Of a stretch of 44,574 nucleotides of DNA, positions 1-8,699 are shown one piece after another. Under the pieces are notes generated by a model. The model saw only the letters and a list, made by a program, of their open reading frames with translations, was not told where the DNA came from and did no database searches. The stretch is from assembly GCA_028382965.1 (NCBI GenBank), contig JAOEUK010000013.1, positions 1 to 44,574 of the forward strand, written 5' to 3'. The position numbers and the translations under genes are program-made. Source of the stretch: Candidatus Puniceispirillum sp. GTDB lineage: Bacteria > Pseudomonadota > Alphaproteobacteria > Puniceispirillales > Puniceispirillaceae. The number at the start of each line of letters is the position of its first letter. Positions within the stretch are counted from its first letter, which is position 1.

Positions 1-57
1 GTTTAGAGGATTGTGGCGGTTGATTAGGCTGCTGTTGTTTAGGAAATGAGTATCATT

Positions 58-1113
58 ATGAATAAAGGCTTTGGATTATTATTGGTTTGTTTGTTTGTGT
101 TAGCTTTATTTGCGAGCAGCAATGCTGTGGCTGGAAACTGGAATAGCGGCTCTGGGGCAAGTGGCCTCAATAGTAAAGTCTTAAACCTTAAAGCAAGAGA
201 CCTTTGCAAAGTTTATACTAGTTCTAAAGACTCAAAGTATAAATCATTGGTCAAGAAAGAATTAAAGAAAAGGCTAATTGATGATTGCGTCAATACTGAC
301 TGGGGAGGAAAAACAAAAATTGGTGCTTTATCCTCAGATGATTCAGTTATTTATGGGATTGAAAAAGTGTTCAAGGAGCCAAACGCTGTTATGAGTGAAT
401 TTTCAAACCCTACAGACATTGAAGCAGTAGAACGTGAGAGGAAGGGACCTGGTTGGCGATATGCATCTTCAATAGTTGAGGGTTCAAATAAGGTGATTAT
501 TTATAATCATGGTCACGGGGGCAGGAGCAAACATTATAGCTTGTATGGTTATGGCATAGGTCATCACAAGGGACGTAAAAAAGGCCTAAAAGAAAAATGT
601 GATTGGTATAGTGCAAAAGGGATTAATTGCTATGCTGTATTGAGAAAAACAGCTTCACAGAAATCAAACAAAAGGGCCAATTATGGTCGTTCAATTGAGG
701 CTGCAGAAGTTTTTCAACACATGACAAAACATGTGCGCAAGCTGCATGGAGACAATGTAAAAATTTGCTATGTAGGGCATTCAGAGGGAGGCGCATCAGT
801 ATACTATTCCTCTGTTTTTTTGAAAGGTCGTCACGTCTCAATATCGCCAGGAATTATCCACACTCCATACACATGGAAAGGGACGTATTTTCAGGAACAA
901 ATAAATGACGTCAATCTTGCCAAAAACCTCACTATTTTGATTGGTGAGAATGAACCTAAAAAGAACTCTGGCTATCAAGATTTGATAGATGGTCTAAAGG
1001 GTTATCAACATGTAACCGTAAAAATAATTCCATATTTTGGGCATGGCAAAATGTCAGACAATAGGTTTTTGGATGAAATAGGCCCTGAAGTAATAACAGG
1101 ATGTAATTTTTAA
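58..1113 (+). CDS. Exported alpha/beta-hydrolase-like protein
   Basis: Predicted secreted protein of about 351 residues; I do not recognise the family. The N-terminus has a short basic stretch, a long hydrophobic core (about residues 5-22) and a small-residue cleavage region (NAVAG), typical of a Sec signal peptide. An N-H-G-H-G-G segment near residue 153 is followed by G-H-S-E-G-G with Ser about 242, which fits the nucleophile elbow of alpha/beta hydrolases. A C-terminal G-H-G (His about 329) could be the catalytic His. I chose ATG 58 over ATG 46 because the AGGA at 41-44 is almost touching ATG 46 and the signal peptide starts naturally at MNKGF. It lies on the accessory side of the integrase and tRNA-Arg. 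The substrate is unknown; esterase or lipase activity is inference. Confidence 0.6.
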   Translation: MNKGFGLLLVCLFVLALFASSNAVAGNWNSGSGASGLNSKVLNLKARDLCKVYTSSKDSKYKSLVKKELKKRLIDDCVNTDWGGKTKIGALSSDDSVIYGIEKVFKEPNAVMSEFSNPTDIEAVERERKGPGWRYASSIVEGSNKVIIYNHGHGGRSKHYSLYGYGIGHHKGRKKGLKEKCDWYSAKGINCYAVLRKTASQKSNKRANYGRSIEAAEVFQHMTKHVRKLHGDNVKICYVGHSEGGASVYYSSVFLKGRHVSISPGIIHTPYTWKGTYFQEQINDVNLAKNLTILIGENEPKKNSGYQDLIDGLKGYQHVTVKIIPYFGHGKMSDNRFLDEIGPEVITGCNF

Positions 1114-1605
1114 CACCACGTAACTATGATAAATCGTCATACACAGGCTATCTACTACACATAGTAACTAACCACATTAGCTACTCATGTAAGTGTCACC
1201 AAAGACAACTAAAATGGTTACCTAACTATTCACTTAATCTGTGGTCTTCTACATGTATATATATCCGTATAGGTGGCACTGGCCCACGCATGGGTGGCTA
1301 TCATATTAACTTTGCTAATGCAGTTTAAGTGACTAGCTAAGTGTATTTATAGATTAATGGAATATCACTTAACTACTCCACTTACCCTGTACTCAGTAGA
1401 AACTCAGATAGCACTAAGCTAGTCACTTACTCTGTACTGATAACGATAAGGATATATAGGTTTATTCCATTACCCGAAGATTTCTAAAGGGTAGACAAAA
1501 CGGTAGACAAATATGTGCCTGTTGACATGAACACGCACATGGAAGAATCTAAGCTACAGCTTGTATGGCATTACAAGTGGTGCATATACGTGGCACTTAA
1601 CCACA
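1114..1605. promoter_or_regulatory. Non-coding region with CACTTA repeat cluster (putative integrase arm sites)
   Basis: This gap has no convincing gene. The hexamer CACTTA (or its complement TAAGTG) occurs exactly eight times between 1190 and 1599: forward at 1231, 1366, 1379, 1424 and 1594, reverse at 1190, 1326 and 1338. About 0.2 would be expected by chance in 410 bp. Three copies extend to CACTTAnYCTGT (1231, 1379, 1424). The block 1321-1343 read on the - strand matches 1412-1434 on the + strand at 20 of 23 positions. Several occur as closely spaced pairs. Together with the tRNA-derived core at 1606-1625 and the integrase just downstream, this resembles the arm-type binding sites of a phage or island att site. 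Binding is inferred, not shown. Confidence 0.5.
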
Positions 1606-1625
1606 TGTCGAGTGCACCATCTTCC
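1606..1625 (+). repeat. 20-bp copy of tRNA-Arg 3' end (att-like core)
   Basis: TGTCGAGTGCACCATCTTCC at this position is identical to the last 14 nt of the tRNA-Arg(CCG) gene, including its encoded CCA, plus 6 nt beyond it, as read on the - strand at 3908-3889. The match stops at both ends. tRNA 3' ends are classic attB sites for tyrosine integrases, and an integrase starts 72 bp downstream. The copy is inverted relative to the tRNA, whereas a simple integrated element should give direct repeats. Confidence 0.7.
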
Positions 1626-1627
1626 AC

Positions 1628-1680
1628 ATGTTAAACAATGTTAACCCATTGAACACACAGGCGATTGTTATGTTTAACAT
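1628..1680. promoter_or_regulatory. 10-bp inverted repeat upstream of integrase
   Basis: ATGTTAAACA (1628-1637) and its exact reverse complement TGTTTAACAT (1671-1680) flank 33 bp that contain a further GTTAAC palindrome. The pair lies between the att-like core and the integrase start at 1698, so it could be an operator, an integrase or excisionase binding site, or an mRNA hairpin. No function can be assigned from sequence alone. Confidence 0.35.
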
Positions 1681-1697
1681 TCGTTGAGTGGTGTAAG

Positions 1698-2858
1698 ATG
1701 GTATACAAGCAAGACCCTACTTATCTCTGGTTGAAGGGTAGTACATACTACTTCAACAGACACATTCCCTTTGATATTCAGCCACACTACAAAACCTCAA
1801 GGGTAGTTATCTGCTTGAAGACAGCCTGTAGAGTTAGGGCTAAGAAAGCAGCTAGGTCTATTGCACAAAGGCTTGAGGATTATTGGCTGTCTTTGAGGCT
1901 GGCTAACCTAGATATACCAGCCTTTCATTTGCTTAGAAGTGAGCCTCAGAAGCTATCTCAATCCTCCTGTGTGACTCTGTCAGAGGCTTTAGAACTCTAT
2001 CTGAGGCTGAAGGGTGTCAATAAGGATAAGACATTCCACAGAGGTGCTGAGAGGAACATTCAGTCAGTGGTAGATGTACTGAGTGATAGACCTCTAGATG
2101 AATACTCATCCTCTGATGCAGCTGCTTATAGGGACTACCTTCTTAAACGTGGCCTCACCACTAACTCAGTTAAGAGAAACTTTGCCACCATCAGGTCTGT
2201 TATAAACCTAGCCATGCAGGAACATGGTTTGGAGTGTAAGAACGCTTTCTCACGTGTGTATCTACCTGACCTTGATGATGCGAAGAAAAGAAAGCCTATA
2301 CCTATTGAGAACATCAAAGAGATACAGCGAGAATGTATGTCTATTGATGATGAAGCTAGGTGGTTAGTAGCCCTCATATCAGACACAGGCATGAGGCTGT
2401 CTGAAGCTGCTGGCCTTCATGTAAATGACATCAAGCTAGATTGTGAGATACCTCACATAGACCTTAAACCTCACGCATGGAGAGGGCTAAAGACAAGAGG
2501 CAGTCAGAGACAGATACCACTTGTAGGAGCCTCTCTATGGGCTGCTAGAAGGGTTAAAGCTAACAATACTACTAGTACTTATGCGTTCCCTAGATATACA
2601 TCAGCCAAAGGCACTAACGCTAACTCAGCATCGGCTGCTATCAACAAGTGGTTGAAGCCCAGAGTGCCAGAAGGGTGCGTAATACATAGCTTTAGGCACA
2701 GTCTCAGAGACAGGCTGAGGGCTGTGCAATGTCCATCAGACATGATTGATCAGATAGGTGGGTGGACTACTGCTGGTGTCGGGCAGAGTTATGGTGAGGG
2801 GTATGGGTTATTAATTACGAACAAGCAAATCCAGAGAATTGCACTCTCCACAAGGTAA
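1698..2858 (+). CDS. Tyrosine site-specific integrase
   Basis: Phage or island-type tyrosine recombinase of 386 residues. The N-terminal YLWLKGSTYYFNRHIP segment matches the start of integrases with a DUF6538-like arm-binding domain. A core-binding helical domain (about 95-190) and the catalytic domain follow. All catalytic positions are present: Arg233 (TGMRLSEAAG), Lys265 (LKTRG), His330 and Arg333 (HSFRH), Trp356 in place of the second His, and nucleophile Tyr365. It therefore appears intact. The open frame extends upstream to TTG 1665, but ATG 1698 gives the expected integrase N-terminus. Codon use (many AGG, AGA and CTA) differs from the chromosomal genes to the right and suggests transfer. 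The neighbouring att-like core and tRNA-Arg suggest that tRNA is its target. Confidence 0.9.
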   Translation: MVYKQDPTYLWLKGSTYYFNRHIPFDIQPHYKTSRVVICLKTACRVRAKKAARSIAQRLEDYWLSLRLANLDIPAFHLLRSEPQKLSQSSCVTLSEALELYLRLKGVNKDKTFHRGAERNIQSVVDVLSDRPLDEYSSSDAAAYRDYLLKRGLTTNSVKRNFATIRSVINLAMQEHGLECKNAFSRVYLPDLDDAKKRKPIPIENIKEIQRECMSIDDEARWLVALISDTGMRLSEAAGLHVNDIKLDCEIPHIDLKPHAWRGLKTRGSQRQIPLVGASLWAARRVKANNTTSTYAFPRYTSAKGTNANSASAAINKWLKPRVPEGCVIHSFRHSLRDRLRAVQCPSDMIDQIGGWTTAGVGQSYGEGYGLLITNKQIQRIALSTR

Positions 2859-2888
2859 CAATTCACGATGTATGATTGTTTCAGGCTT

Positions 2889-3848
2889 TTATTTTAAGCC
2901 AAAAACTGAAACTGCATTCTCGTAAGCTACGCGCTTGGCAATTGCAGGACTTAGAGAGGGTAATAAATATTCTCTAATTTCTTTAACAAGCTCAGGGTAT
3001 TTTTGTTTTAGGCCACAACACGGATCAGTGCCAACCATGACTCTGTCAGGAAATGTTTCTATCAATTTCTGCCACCCTTTGTTCAATCCACTTACCCCGT
3101 ACATGCGTCCATTTCCTTTACCAAATAACTTAGTAAAAACTGGTGAGGTGGATGCGTGCGTTGGCCCGTTGAGGCCTGAGGTCTCACAATAAACATTACT
3201 AGTCTGTTTAAATACCGTGTTTAGCAAGCGAAGAACATCAAGGTTTCTGCCTGGAACACAATGAGCTAAAATTGTAATTGAATTAGGGAAATCCTTGCTT
3301 AATTTGATTACGTCGCTTGCTAAGCTTGGAGAATATTGGACATGCAAGTGCACAAAACCATTGTATTTGTTTGCGATTTTGTACATTTCCAGCACAACAC
3401 TGCTGTTCACTGGAATTTGACGACGAATGCGTTTTGGCCCACTGGTGTGATTGTCAGTATGTATTTCGCCAAAACCTTTTATTTTGCCTTGTTGAAAAAG
3501 CTGATCAGCTTTTCTAAGCAAACTTTTTATGTATTTATTGTTAGGATCTTTAAGGGCTTCTTCTCCCCCTGTTTTAAACGCTTTCATGAAGGGGCCTTGC
3601 CCAAAGGCTGGAATGAACCTGTTGCCAAGAACGTCAGTCATGTGGTCAGAGTAACTACCTACACCACCCCCCCATTTGACATTTAGTTCGTTCATTTTAT
3701 TAAGGAACCAATTGGCTTCTGATGCGCTTTTCTCATAAGCATGCATATGGACATCCGCTATTGGCAGGTTTTCAGTAGCTATAGAGAGACTGGGTGCTGA
3801 TGTATAAATCAAGAAACCAAAACAAAGTAACGATGACTTTTTGAACAT
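2889..3848 (-). CDS. Exported amidohydrolase-family (TIM-barrel) metal-dependent hydrolase
   Basis: Protein of 319 residues with an N-terminal signal peptide (basic MFKK then a hydrophobic stretch to about residue 24). It has the layout of amidohydrolase-2 (PF04909-type) proteins: D-V-H-M-H (His34, His36) on the first strand, H-L-H-V in the middle, L-A-H-C later, and V-G-T-D near the C-terminus, all potential metal ligands. Family members hydrolyse or decarboxylate small cyclic substrates; an exported one is less usual and its substrate is unknown. It converges on the integrase gene with a 30-bp gap and lies between the two inverted att-like repeats. Whether it is cargo of the mobile element is inference. 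Confidence 0.7.
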   Translation of the reverse strand: MFKKSSLLCFGFLIYTSAPSLSIATENLPIADVHMHAYEKSASEANWFLNKMNELNVKWGGGVGSYSDHMTDVLGNRFIPAFGQGPFMKAFKTGGEEALKDPNNKYIKSLLRKADQLFQQGKIKGFGEIHTDNHTSGPKRIRRQIPVNSSVVLEMYKIANKYNGFVHLHVQYSPSLASDVIKLSKDFPNSITILAHCVPGRNLDVLRLLNTVFKQTSNVYCETSGLNGPTHASTSPVFTKLFGKGNGRMYGVSGLNKGWQKLIETFPDRVMVGTDPCCGLKQKYPELVKEIREYLLPSLSPAIAKRVAYENAVSVFGLK

Positions 3849-3894
3849 TTGTAATACCCACCCTCACGGAAATTAAAAAGAATCCTTAGGAAGA

Positions 3895-3971
<77 letters not shown>

Positions 3972-4176
3972 AATTGATTTTCCGCGGATCTCCAAAGGTC
4001 TCTGAAAAAAAATTATTCCAGATATTTGCCTCTTTGTCCATATTTCATATGCGCATTGTGACCAGAGTGTGACCGAGAATTGAGAACACATAATATGTTT
4101 TTCTATGGTGGCTGGGCAAGGGCCAGTAGGGTGCTGGGGCATATGCGAGCAATTGGCAGCACGATTTTTTATTTTT

Positions 4177-4392
4177 TTAATAACCCATATCAATAATTTG
4201 AATATCTGATCCGTCTACATTTTGAGCGTGCAATAAAGCACAACAAAATAGGATGGAGAAAGACATGAAAACGTATAGATCATTCTCAATCCGTGCATAG
4301 CCGGTGGTCCAGTCGCCACCAAGTGGAGGGCTGTCTGGTCGTGCCATCGATGCTATTTCGTCGCGCTTATAAGTGACGCCTCTTTTGAACAT
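4177..4392 (-). pseudogene. Short ORF, probable truncated nuclease-like gene fragment
   Basis: A 71-codon frame. The first about 44 residues (motifs FKRGVTYKRDEI and GGDWTTGYARIENDLYVFM) recall the N-terminus of a family of HNH-type restriction-endonuclease-like proteins. In that family this part should run on into a conserved GRTG.D region, but here the frame changes abruptly to an unrelated hydrophobic tail and stops. I read it as a broken remnant at the tRNA-Arg hotspot. A small real protein cannot be excluded, because an AAGGG-like ribosome site lies at a workable distance upstream. The family recognition is from memory and tentative. Confidence 0.35.
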
Positions 4393-4593
4393 TAGTTACT
4401 GCCCTTATTTAATGCTTCAATTGCTTCAAGTAACAAACCTACCGTGAGCTGCCCTGCTATAACGGGTGAAGATTGTTAGGATAAGAACGTGACTAGCAAT
4501 TGCAAGAGTCATCAAGCCGCTGTAGATTTAAATGCGATGGATATTGTGCGTCACTTGTTGTCGCAATTACATGATAGTAAGAGTGAGGGTATA

Positions 4594-4797
4594 ATGAAAT
4601 CGGATCAAGGAAATGCAAATCGAGTTGATGACAATAGCTATTCACCATTAAATGTAACTGTAATAAACGATGAACGAGTTGCTTGTAATGGTGGCGGTGG
4701 TCCGCTCGGTCATCCGCAAGTCTGGTTAAATATTGGGACTGAGGGGAGGATTGTCTGCCCTTATTGTTCGCGAGAATTTGTCAAATCGACAGACTAA
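4594..4797 (+). CDS. Zinc-finger (CHCC-type) domain protein
   Basis: A 67-residue protein. The C-terminal half carries Cys31, then GGGGPLGHP with His40, and C-P-Y-C (Cys55, Cys58). This is the CHCC zinc-binding signature of the alphaproteobacterial zf-CHCC family, related to the C-terminus of the complex I accessory subunit NDUFS6. The frame is open upstream to GTG 4489, but ATG 4594 has a GAGGG ribosome site about 5 bases upstream and gives the usual family length, so I chose it. The role in bacteria is poorly defined; a link to respiratory complex I is by homology only. It stands alone between the tRNA-Arg region and polA. Confidence 0.75.
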   Translation: MKSDQGNANRVDDNSYSPLNVTVINDERVACNGGGGPLGHPQVWLNIGTEGRIVCPYCSREFVKSTD

Positions 4798-4922
4798 TTT
4801 TGAACATTAATGGTCTCAGGCCCTCTGTCACAACATGGGTTGATCTGATTGTCATTAAAATAAGGTGGTTGAAGGTCTGTATAAAGCTAAATGTGTAAAG
4901 AAAACTTGAATAGTGGGAATTG

Positions 4923-7811
4923 ATGAAAGAGAAGAACAGATTAGTTTTGGTTGATGGGTCAGGTTATATTTTCCGGGCTTTTTATGCATTACCGCCGATG
5001 ACACGTGCTGATGGGACACCCGTAAACGCAGTGTATGGCTTCACTGCAATGTTAATGAAACTGATTGATGACCTTCAGCCTGATCATGTTGCTGTGGTAT
5101 TCGATGTTGCCCGAAAAACATTTCGGTCGGATATTTTTCCTGCTTACAAAGCCAATAGATCAGACCCTCCTGAGGATCTTGTTCCACAATTCAAAATTGT
5201 TCGAGCTGCAACCGAAGCGTTGAGTTTGCCACTTCTTGAAGCGCCAGGCTTTGAGGCTGATGATCTCATTGCAACTTATGCGCGGTTGGCTGAAGATGCT
5301 GGACTTTCAACCTTAATTGTCTCTTCGGACAAGGATTTGATGCAACTGATACGTGGCAATGTCACTATGCTTGATCCAATGAAACAGCGTCTTATCGGAG
5401 CTAATGAAGTTATAGAACGATTTGGTGTACCAGCAGAAAAAGTAGTTGATGTTCAGGCTCTTGCAGGCGATCCAACAGATAATGTGCCGGGTGTGCCGGG
5501 CATTGGAATTAAAACGGCGGCTGAGTTGATCCGGACATTTGGTGATCTTGATACATTGCTCGACAGTGCAAAAACAATCAAACAGCCAAAACGCCGTGAA
5601 AGCCTCATCAATTTTTCTGAACAGGCACGTATTTCCCGCCAACTTGTGAAGCTTCGTGATGATGCCCCAATGCCGCTGGATCTCTCAGAGTTAGTCGCTC
5701 CACCTCGTGATATAGCGCGTTTGACACTCTTTTTGCAAGAACAAGAATTTAGCCGCCTACTTGCACGCATTGGCGCCAACAGTGGTAATAAAGTTATTGA
5801 TAAAAAACAAGATATTGGAGTGGCCATAAGATCAATGGCAAAAAGTCCAATTTTTACTGATGCCGACCGAAAGGTTAATAGTAACCTGGTTGAGCAAAAT
5901 TTAGTGGCAAATAATTTGTTGGTGAGTAAACCAGACTATCAGCTTATTACTGATTGTGAAGAGCTTGCCTGTTTCTTGGCTGAGGCAACGGCCCAAGGAT
6001 TTTTCGCATTTGATACTGAAACTACGGGGTTGAACGCTGCAGGGGTAAATCTGGTTGGTGTCTCAATGGCTTTGACACCTGGAAAGGCTTGCTACGTTCC
6101 TCTTCGTCATGGCTTAAAAGGTAATGCAAGTGGTGATTTGCAGGGTGGGTTAGATTTTTCTGAGGGTATGGCTGATCCATATCCACAAATCCCGTTTGAA
6201 ACTGCGATGGCATTGTTGCGACCTGTGCTTGAAGATCCCGCCATATTAAAGATAGGTCATAATTTAAAGTATGACTCTCACGTTCTTCATTGGCCACGTA
6301 ACGGGGGTATAAATCTAGGCCCAGTGGATGATACCATGTGTTTGTCCTATGTGCTGGATGGTGGCCGTCTGGGAGGGCATTCAATGGATTATTTGGCAAA
6401 ACATTGGTTGGATCATGACACAATTAAATTTTCAGATGTTTGCGGGAAGGGTGTAAAACAAATTCCGTTTGGATCACTCACTCCGGAAGCAGCTTTGGAG
6501 TATGCCGCCGAAGATGCCGACATAACTCTTCGCTTATGGCATCTTTTTAAGCCTCGTCTTGGACCTGCGCGGTTAGCATCAGTTTATGAGAGGCTGGAGC
6601 GTCCCTTAATCCCCATTTTGGCAAAGATGGAAGCAACTGGTATCAGGGTTGACCGCACAATTCTGGCGCGTATGTCGAATGATTTTGCGGGACGAATGGC
6701 ATCTCTTCAAATAGAAATTCATCAACTCTCTGGTGAAGAATTTAATATTGCATCACCCAAACAGCTTGGTGAAATATTGTTCGTTAAAATGATGCTTGAT
6801 GGCGGCAAAAAGGCTAAAACTGGGGCTTACTCTACCTCGGCTGATGTTCTGGAAGATTTGGCAGCATCCGGTGTTCAGATTGCTGCCAAGGTTCTTGAGT
6901 GGCGGCATTTGGCAAAGTTAAAATCCACTTACGCTGACGCTCTTGTTGACTCAATCTTGCCTGAAACTGGGCGGGTTCACACGTCATTTTCAATGGTTGG
7001 TGCCAGCACTGGTAGACTTTCATCATCTGATCCTAATGTACAAAACATTCCAATTCGTACTGCTGAAGGTCGCCAAATTCGCAAAGCCTTTGTCTCTATG
7101 CCAGATTATAAATTAATTTCGGCTGACTATTCACAAATTGAATTGAGGCTCATAGCGCATGTGGCAGGCGAGTCTACAATGATCGAAGCATTTCATTCTG
7201 GCATAGATATCCATGCCCAAACGGCATCTGAAGTATTTGGTGTGCCACTTGATCAAATGGATGGAGAAACAAGACGGAGGGCAAAAGCAATAAACTTTGG
7301 TATTATTTATGGAATTTCAGCTTTTGGGTTGGCACGGCAACTTGGAATTTCACGAAAAGAAGCGAGTGATTATATAAACGCTTATTTTAAAAATTTTCCA
7401 GGCATTAAAGACTATATGGAACGTATCAAGGTCGAGGCCCGAGAGGATGGATTTGTTGAAACACTTTTTGGCCGGCGCATTCATATTTCTGGCTTTAGTG
7501 ATGGCAATCAAGCAATGCGTGGATTTGCTGAACGACAGGCGATCAATGCCCCTATACAGGGTAGTGCTGCTGATATTATCAAGCGCGCGATGATCCGTCT
7601 TCCTACAGCACTAAAAGCATCAGGATTTAAGGCAGAAATGTTACTTCAAGTGCATGATGAGTTAATTTTTGAAGCACCGGAGGAAGAAGCAGAAGATACA
7701 ACTACATTGATTAAAAGCATCATGGAAATGGCTGCAGAGCCTGTTTTAAAATTGAAAGTACCAATTGTGGCGGAGGCTGGGATTGCGGATAGTTGGGCAG
7801 ATGCTCATTAA
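4923..7811 (+). CDS. polA: DNA polymerase I
   Basis: Family A DNA polymerase of 962 residues, with roles in Okazaki fragment processing and repair. The N-terminal 5'-3' exonuclease domain (about 1-290) starts with VDGSGYIFRAFYALPP. The 3'-5' exonuclease domain (about 345-535) keeps the DTETTG motif near residue 363, GHNLKYD and YAAEDAD, so proofreading should be active. The polymerase domain has motif A DYSQIELR (about 735), O-helix RRRAKAINFGIIYG, and motif C LQVHDE (about 912). The O-helix keeps Phe at the sugar-discriminating position. A TTG lies directly before ATG 4923; I chose the ATG. It is followed by a 143-bp gap before the chvI operon. Confidence 0.97.
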   Translation: MKEKNRLVLVDGSGYIFRAFYALPPMTRADGTPVNAVYGFTAMLMKLIDDLQPDHVAVVFDVARKTFRSDIFPAYKANRSDPPEDLVPQFKIVRAATEALSLPLLEAPGFEADDLIATYARLAEDAGLSTLIVSSDKDLMQLIRGNVTMLDPMKQRLIGANEVIERFGVPAEKVVDVQALAGDPTDNVPGVPGIGIKTAAELIRTFGDLDTLLDSAKTIKQPKRRESLINFSEQARISRQLVKLRDDAPMPLDLSELVAPPRDIARLTLFLQEQEFSRLLARIGANSGNKVIDKKQDIGVAIRSMAKSPIFTDADRKVNSNLVEQNLVANNLLVSKPDYQLITDCEELACFLAEATAQGFFAFDTETTGLNAAGVNLVGVSMALTPGKACYVPLRHGLKGNASGDLQGGLDFSEGMADPYPQIPFETAMALLRPVLEDPAILKIGHNLKYDSHVLHWPRNGGINLGPVDDTMCLSYVLDGGRLGGHSMDYLAKHWLDHDTIKFSDVCGKGVKQIPFGSLTPEAALEYAAEDADITLRLWHLFKPRLGPARLASVYERLERPLIPILAKMEATGIRVDRTILARMSNDFAGRMASLQIEIHQLSGEEFNIASPKQLGEILFVKMMLDGGKKAKTGAYSTSADVLEDLAASGVQIAAKVLEWRHLAKLKSTYADALVDSILPETGRVHTSFSMVGASTGRLSSSDPNVQNIPIRTAEGRQIRKAFVSMPDYKLISADYSQIELRLIAHVAGESTMIEAFHSGIDIHAQTASEVFGVPLDQMDGETRRRAKAINFGIIYGISAFGLARQLGISRKEASDYINAYFKNFPGIKDYMERIKVEAREDGFVETLFGRRIHISGFSDGNQAMRGFAERQAINAPIQGSAADIIKRAMIRLPTALKASGFKAEMLLQVHDELIFEAPEEEAEDTTTLIKSIMEMAAEPVLKLKVPIVAEAGIADSWADAH

Positions 7812-7954
7812 ACTAGAAATGTTCTTAATGTGCTGATTTTTTGCCATATATTTGCTCTGTTTAGCTTAACAGGGTGTTCTCCTTGTTAGTGAACATGTTT
7901 GACAGATTATAGAGCTTGGGCGCAACGTCGTATTTTAGAAAATGAGGGACTAAA

Positions 7955-8644
7955 ATGACAGATCGTATTGCGCTTGTTGATGATGATCAAAATATTTTAA
8001 CATCAGTCACCCTGACACTTGAGTCCGAGGGTTTTGACGTGGATTGTTATAATGATGGGGAATCTGCTTTGGCTGGCCTTGCCCGAAGGTCTGCCAACCT
8101 TGGAGTGTTTGATGTTAAAATGCCGCGCATGGATGGAATAGAACTGTTGCAAAAAGTACGAAGTCAATCGTTAATGCCAGTAATTTTTTTGACGAGTAAA
8201 GATGATGAACTTGACGAAGCGCTTGGCCTTGGGGTTGGCGCTGACGATTACATTACAAAACCGTTTTCGCAAAGGTTGCTTTTGGCCCGAATTCGGGCAG
8301 TTTTAAGACGCGCTAATGATGGAGTTATGAAAACTTCTGGCCCTAATATTGTCTGTCAGGGTGAATTGTTGATGGATCCCGACCGGCACCTATGTAGTTG
8401 GAAGGGCCAAGAGGTTAAATTGACAGTAACTGAATTTCTAATTCTACAAGCTTTGTCAGTAAGGCCTGGTATAGTAAAGAGTCGCGATCAATTAATGGAT
8501 TCTGCTTATGGTGAAAGTATTTTTCTTGATGATCGTACCATTGATAGTCACATCAAACGCCTTCGCCGAAAACTCAGAGTTTATGATCCCAATTTTGACC
8601 AAATAGAGACGCTTTATGGTATCGGTTATAAATATAAGACATAA
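7955..8644 (+). CDS. chvI: OmpR-family response regulator, ChvI type
   Basis: A 229-residue response regulator. The receiver domain (1-120) has acidic pocket residues Asp9-Asp10-Asp11, phosphoacceptor Asp53 ([10 protein letters not shown]) and the conserved Lys in YITKPF. The winged-helix DNA-binding domain (about 130-229) ends in [12 protein letters not shown] and IGYKYKT. GAGGGA is well placed before ATG 7955. The sensor kinase gene follows by 55 bp, as for chvI-chvG (exoS) in alphaproteobacteria, where the pair controls cell-envelope and acid-stress programmes. Assignment rests on the gene order with rapZ and ahcY as well as sequence. Confidence 0.9.
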   Translation: MTDRIALVDDDQNILTSVTLTLESEGFDVDCYNDGESALAGLARRSANLGVFDVKMPRMDGIELLQKVRSQSLMPVIFLTSKDDELDEALGLGVGADDYITKPFSQRLLLARIRAVLRRANDGVMKTSGPNIVCQGELLMDPDRHLCSWKGQEVKLTVTEFLILQALSVRPGIVKSRDQLMDSAYGESIFLDDRTIDSHIKRLRRKLRVYDPNFDQIETLYGIGYKYKT

Positions 8645-8699
8645 TAAAATCCAAATAGGGGTCATTCACGATCAAGGTTAAACCTGAAAAGAAGTATGA

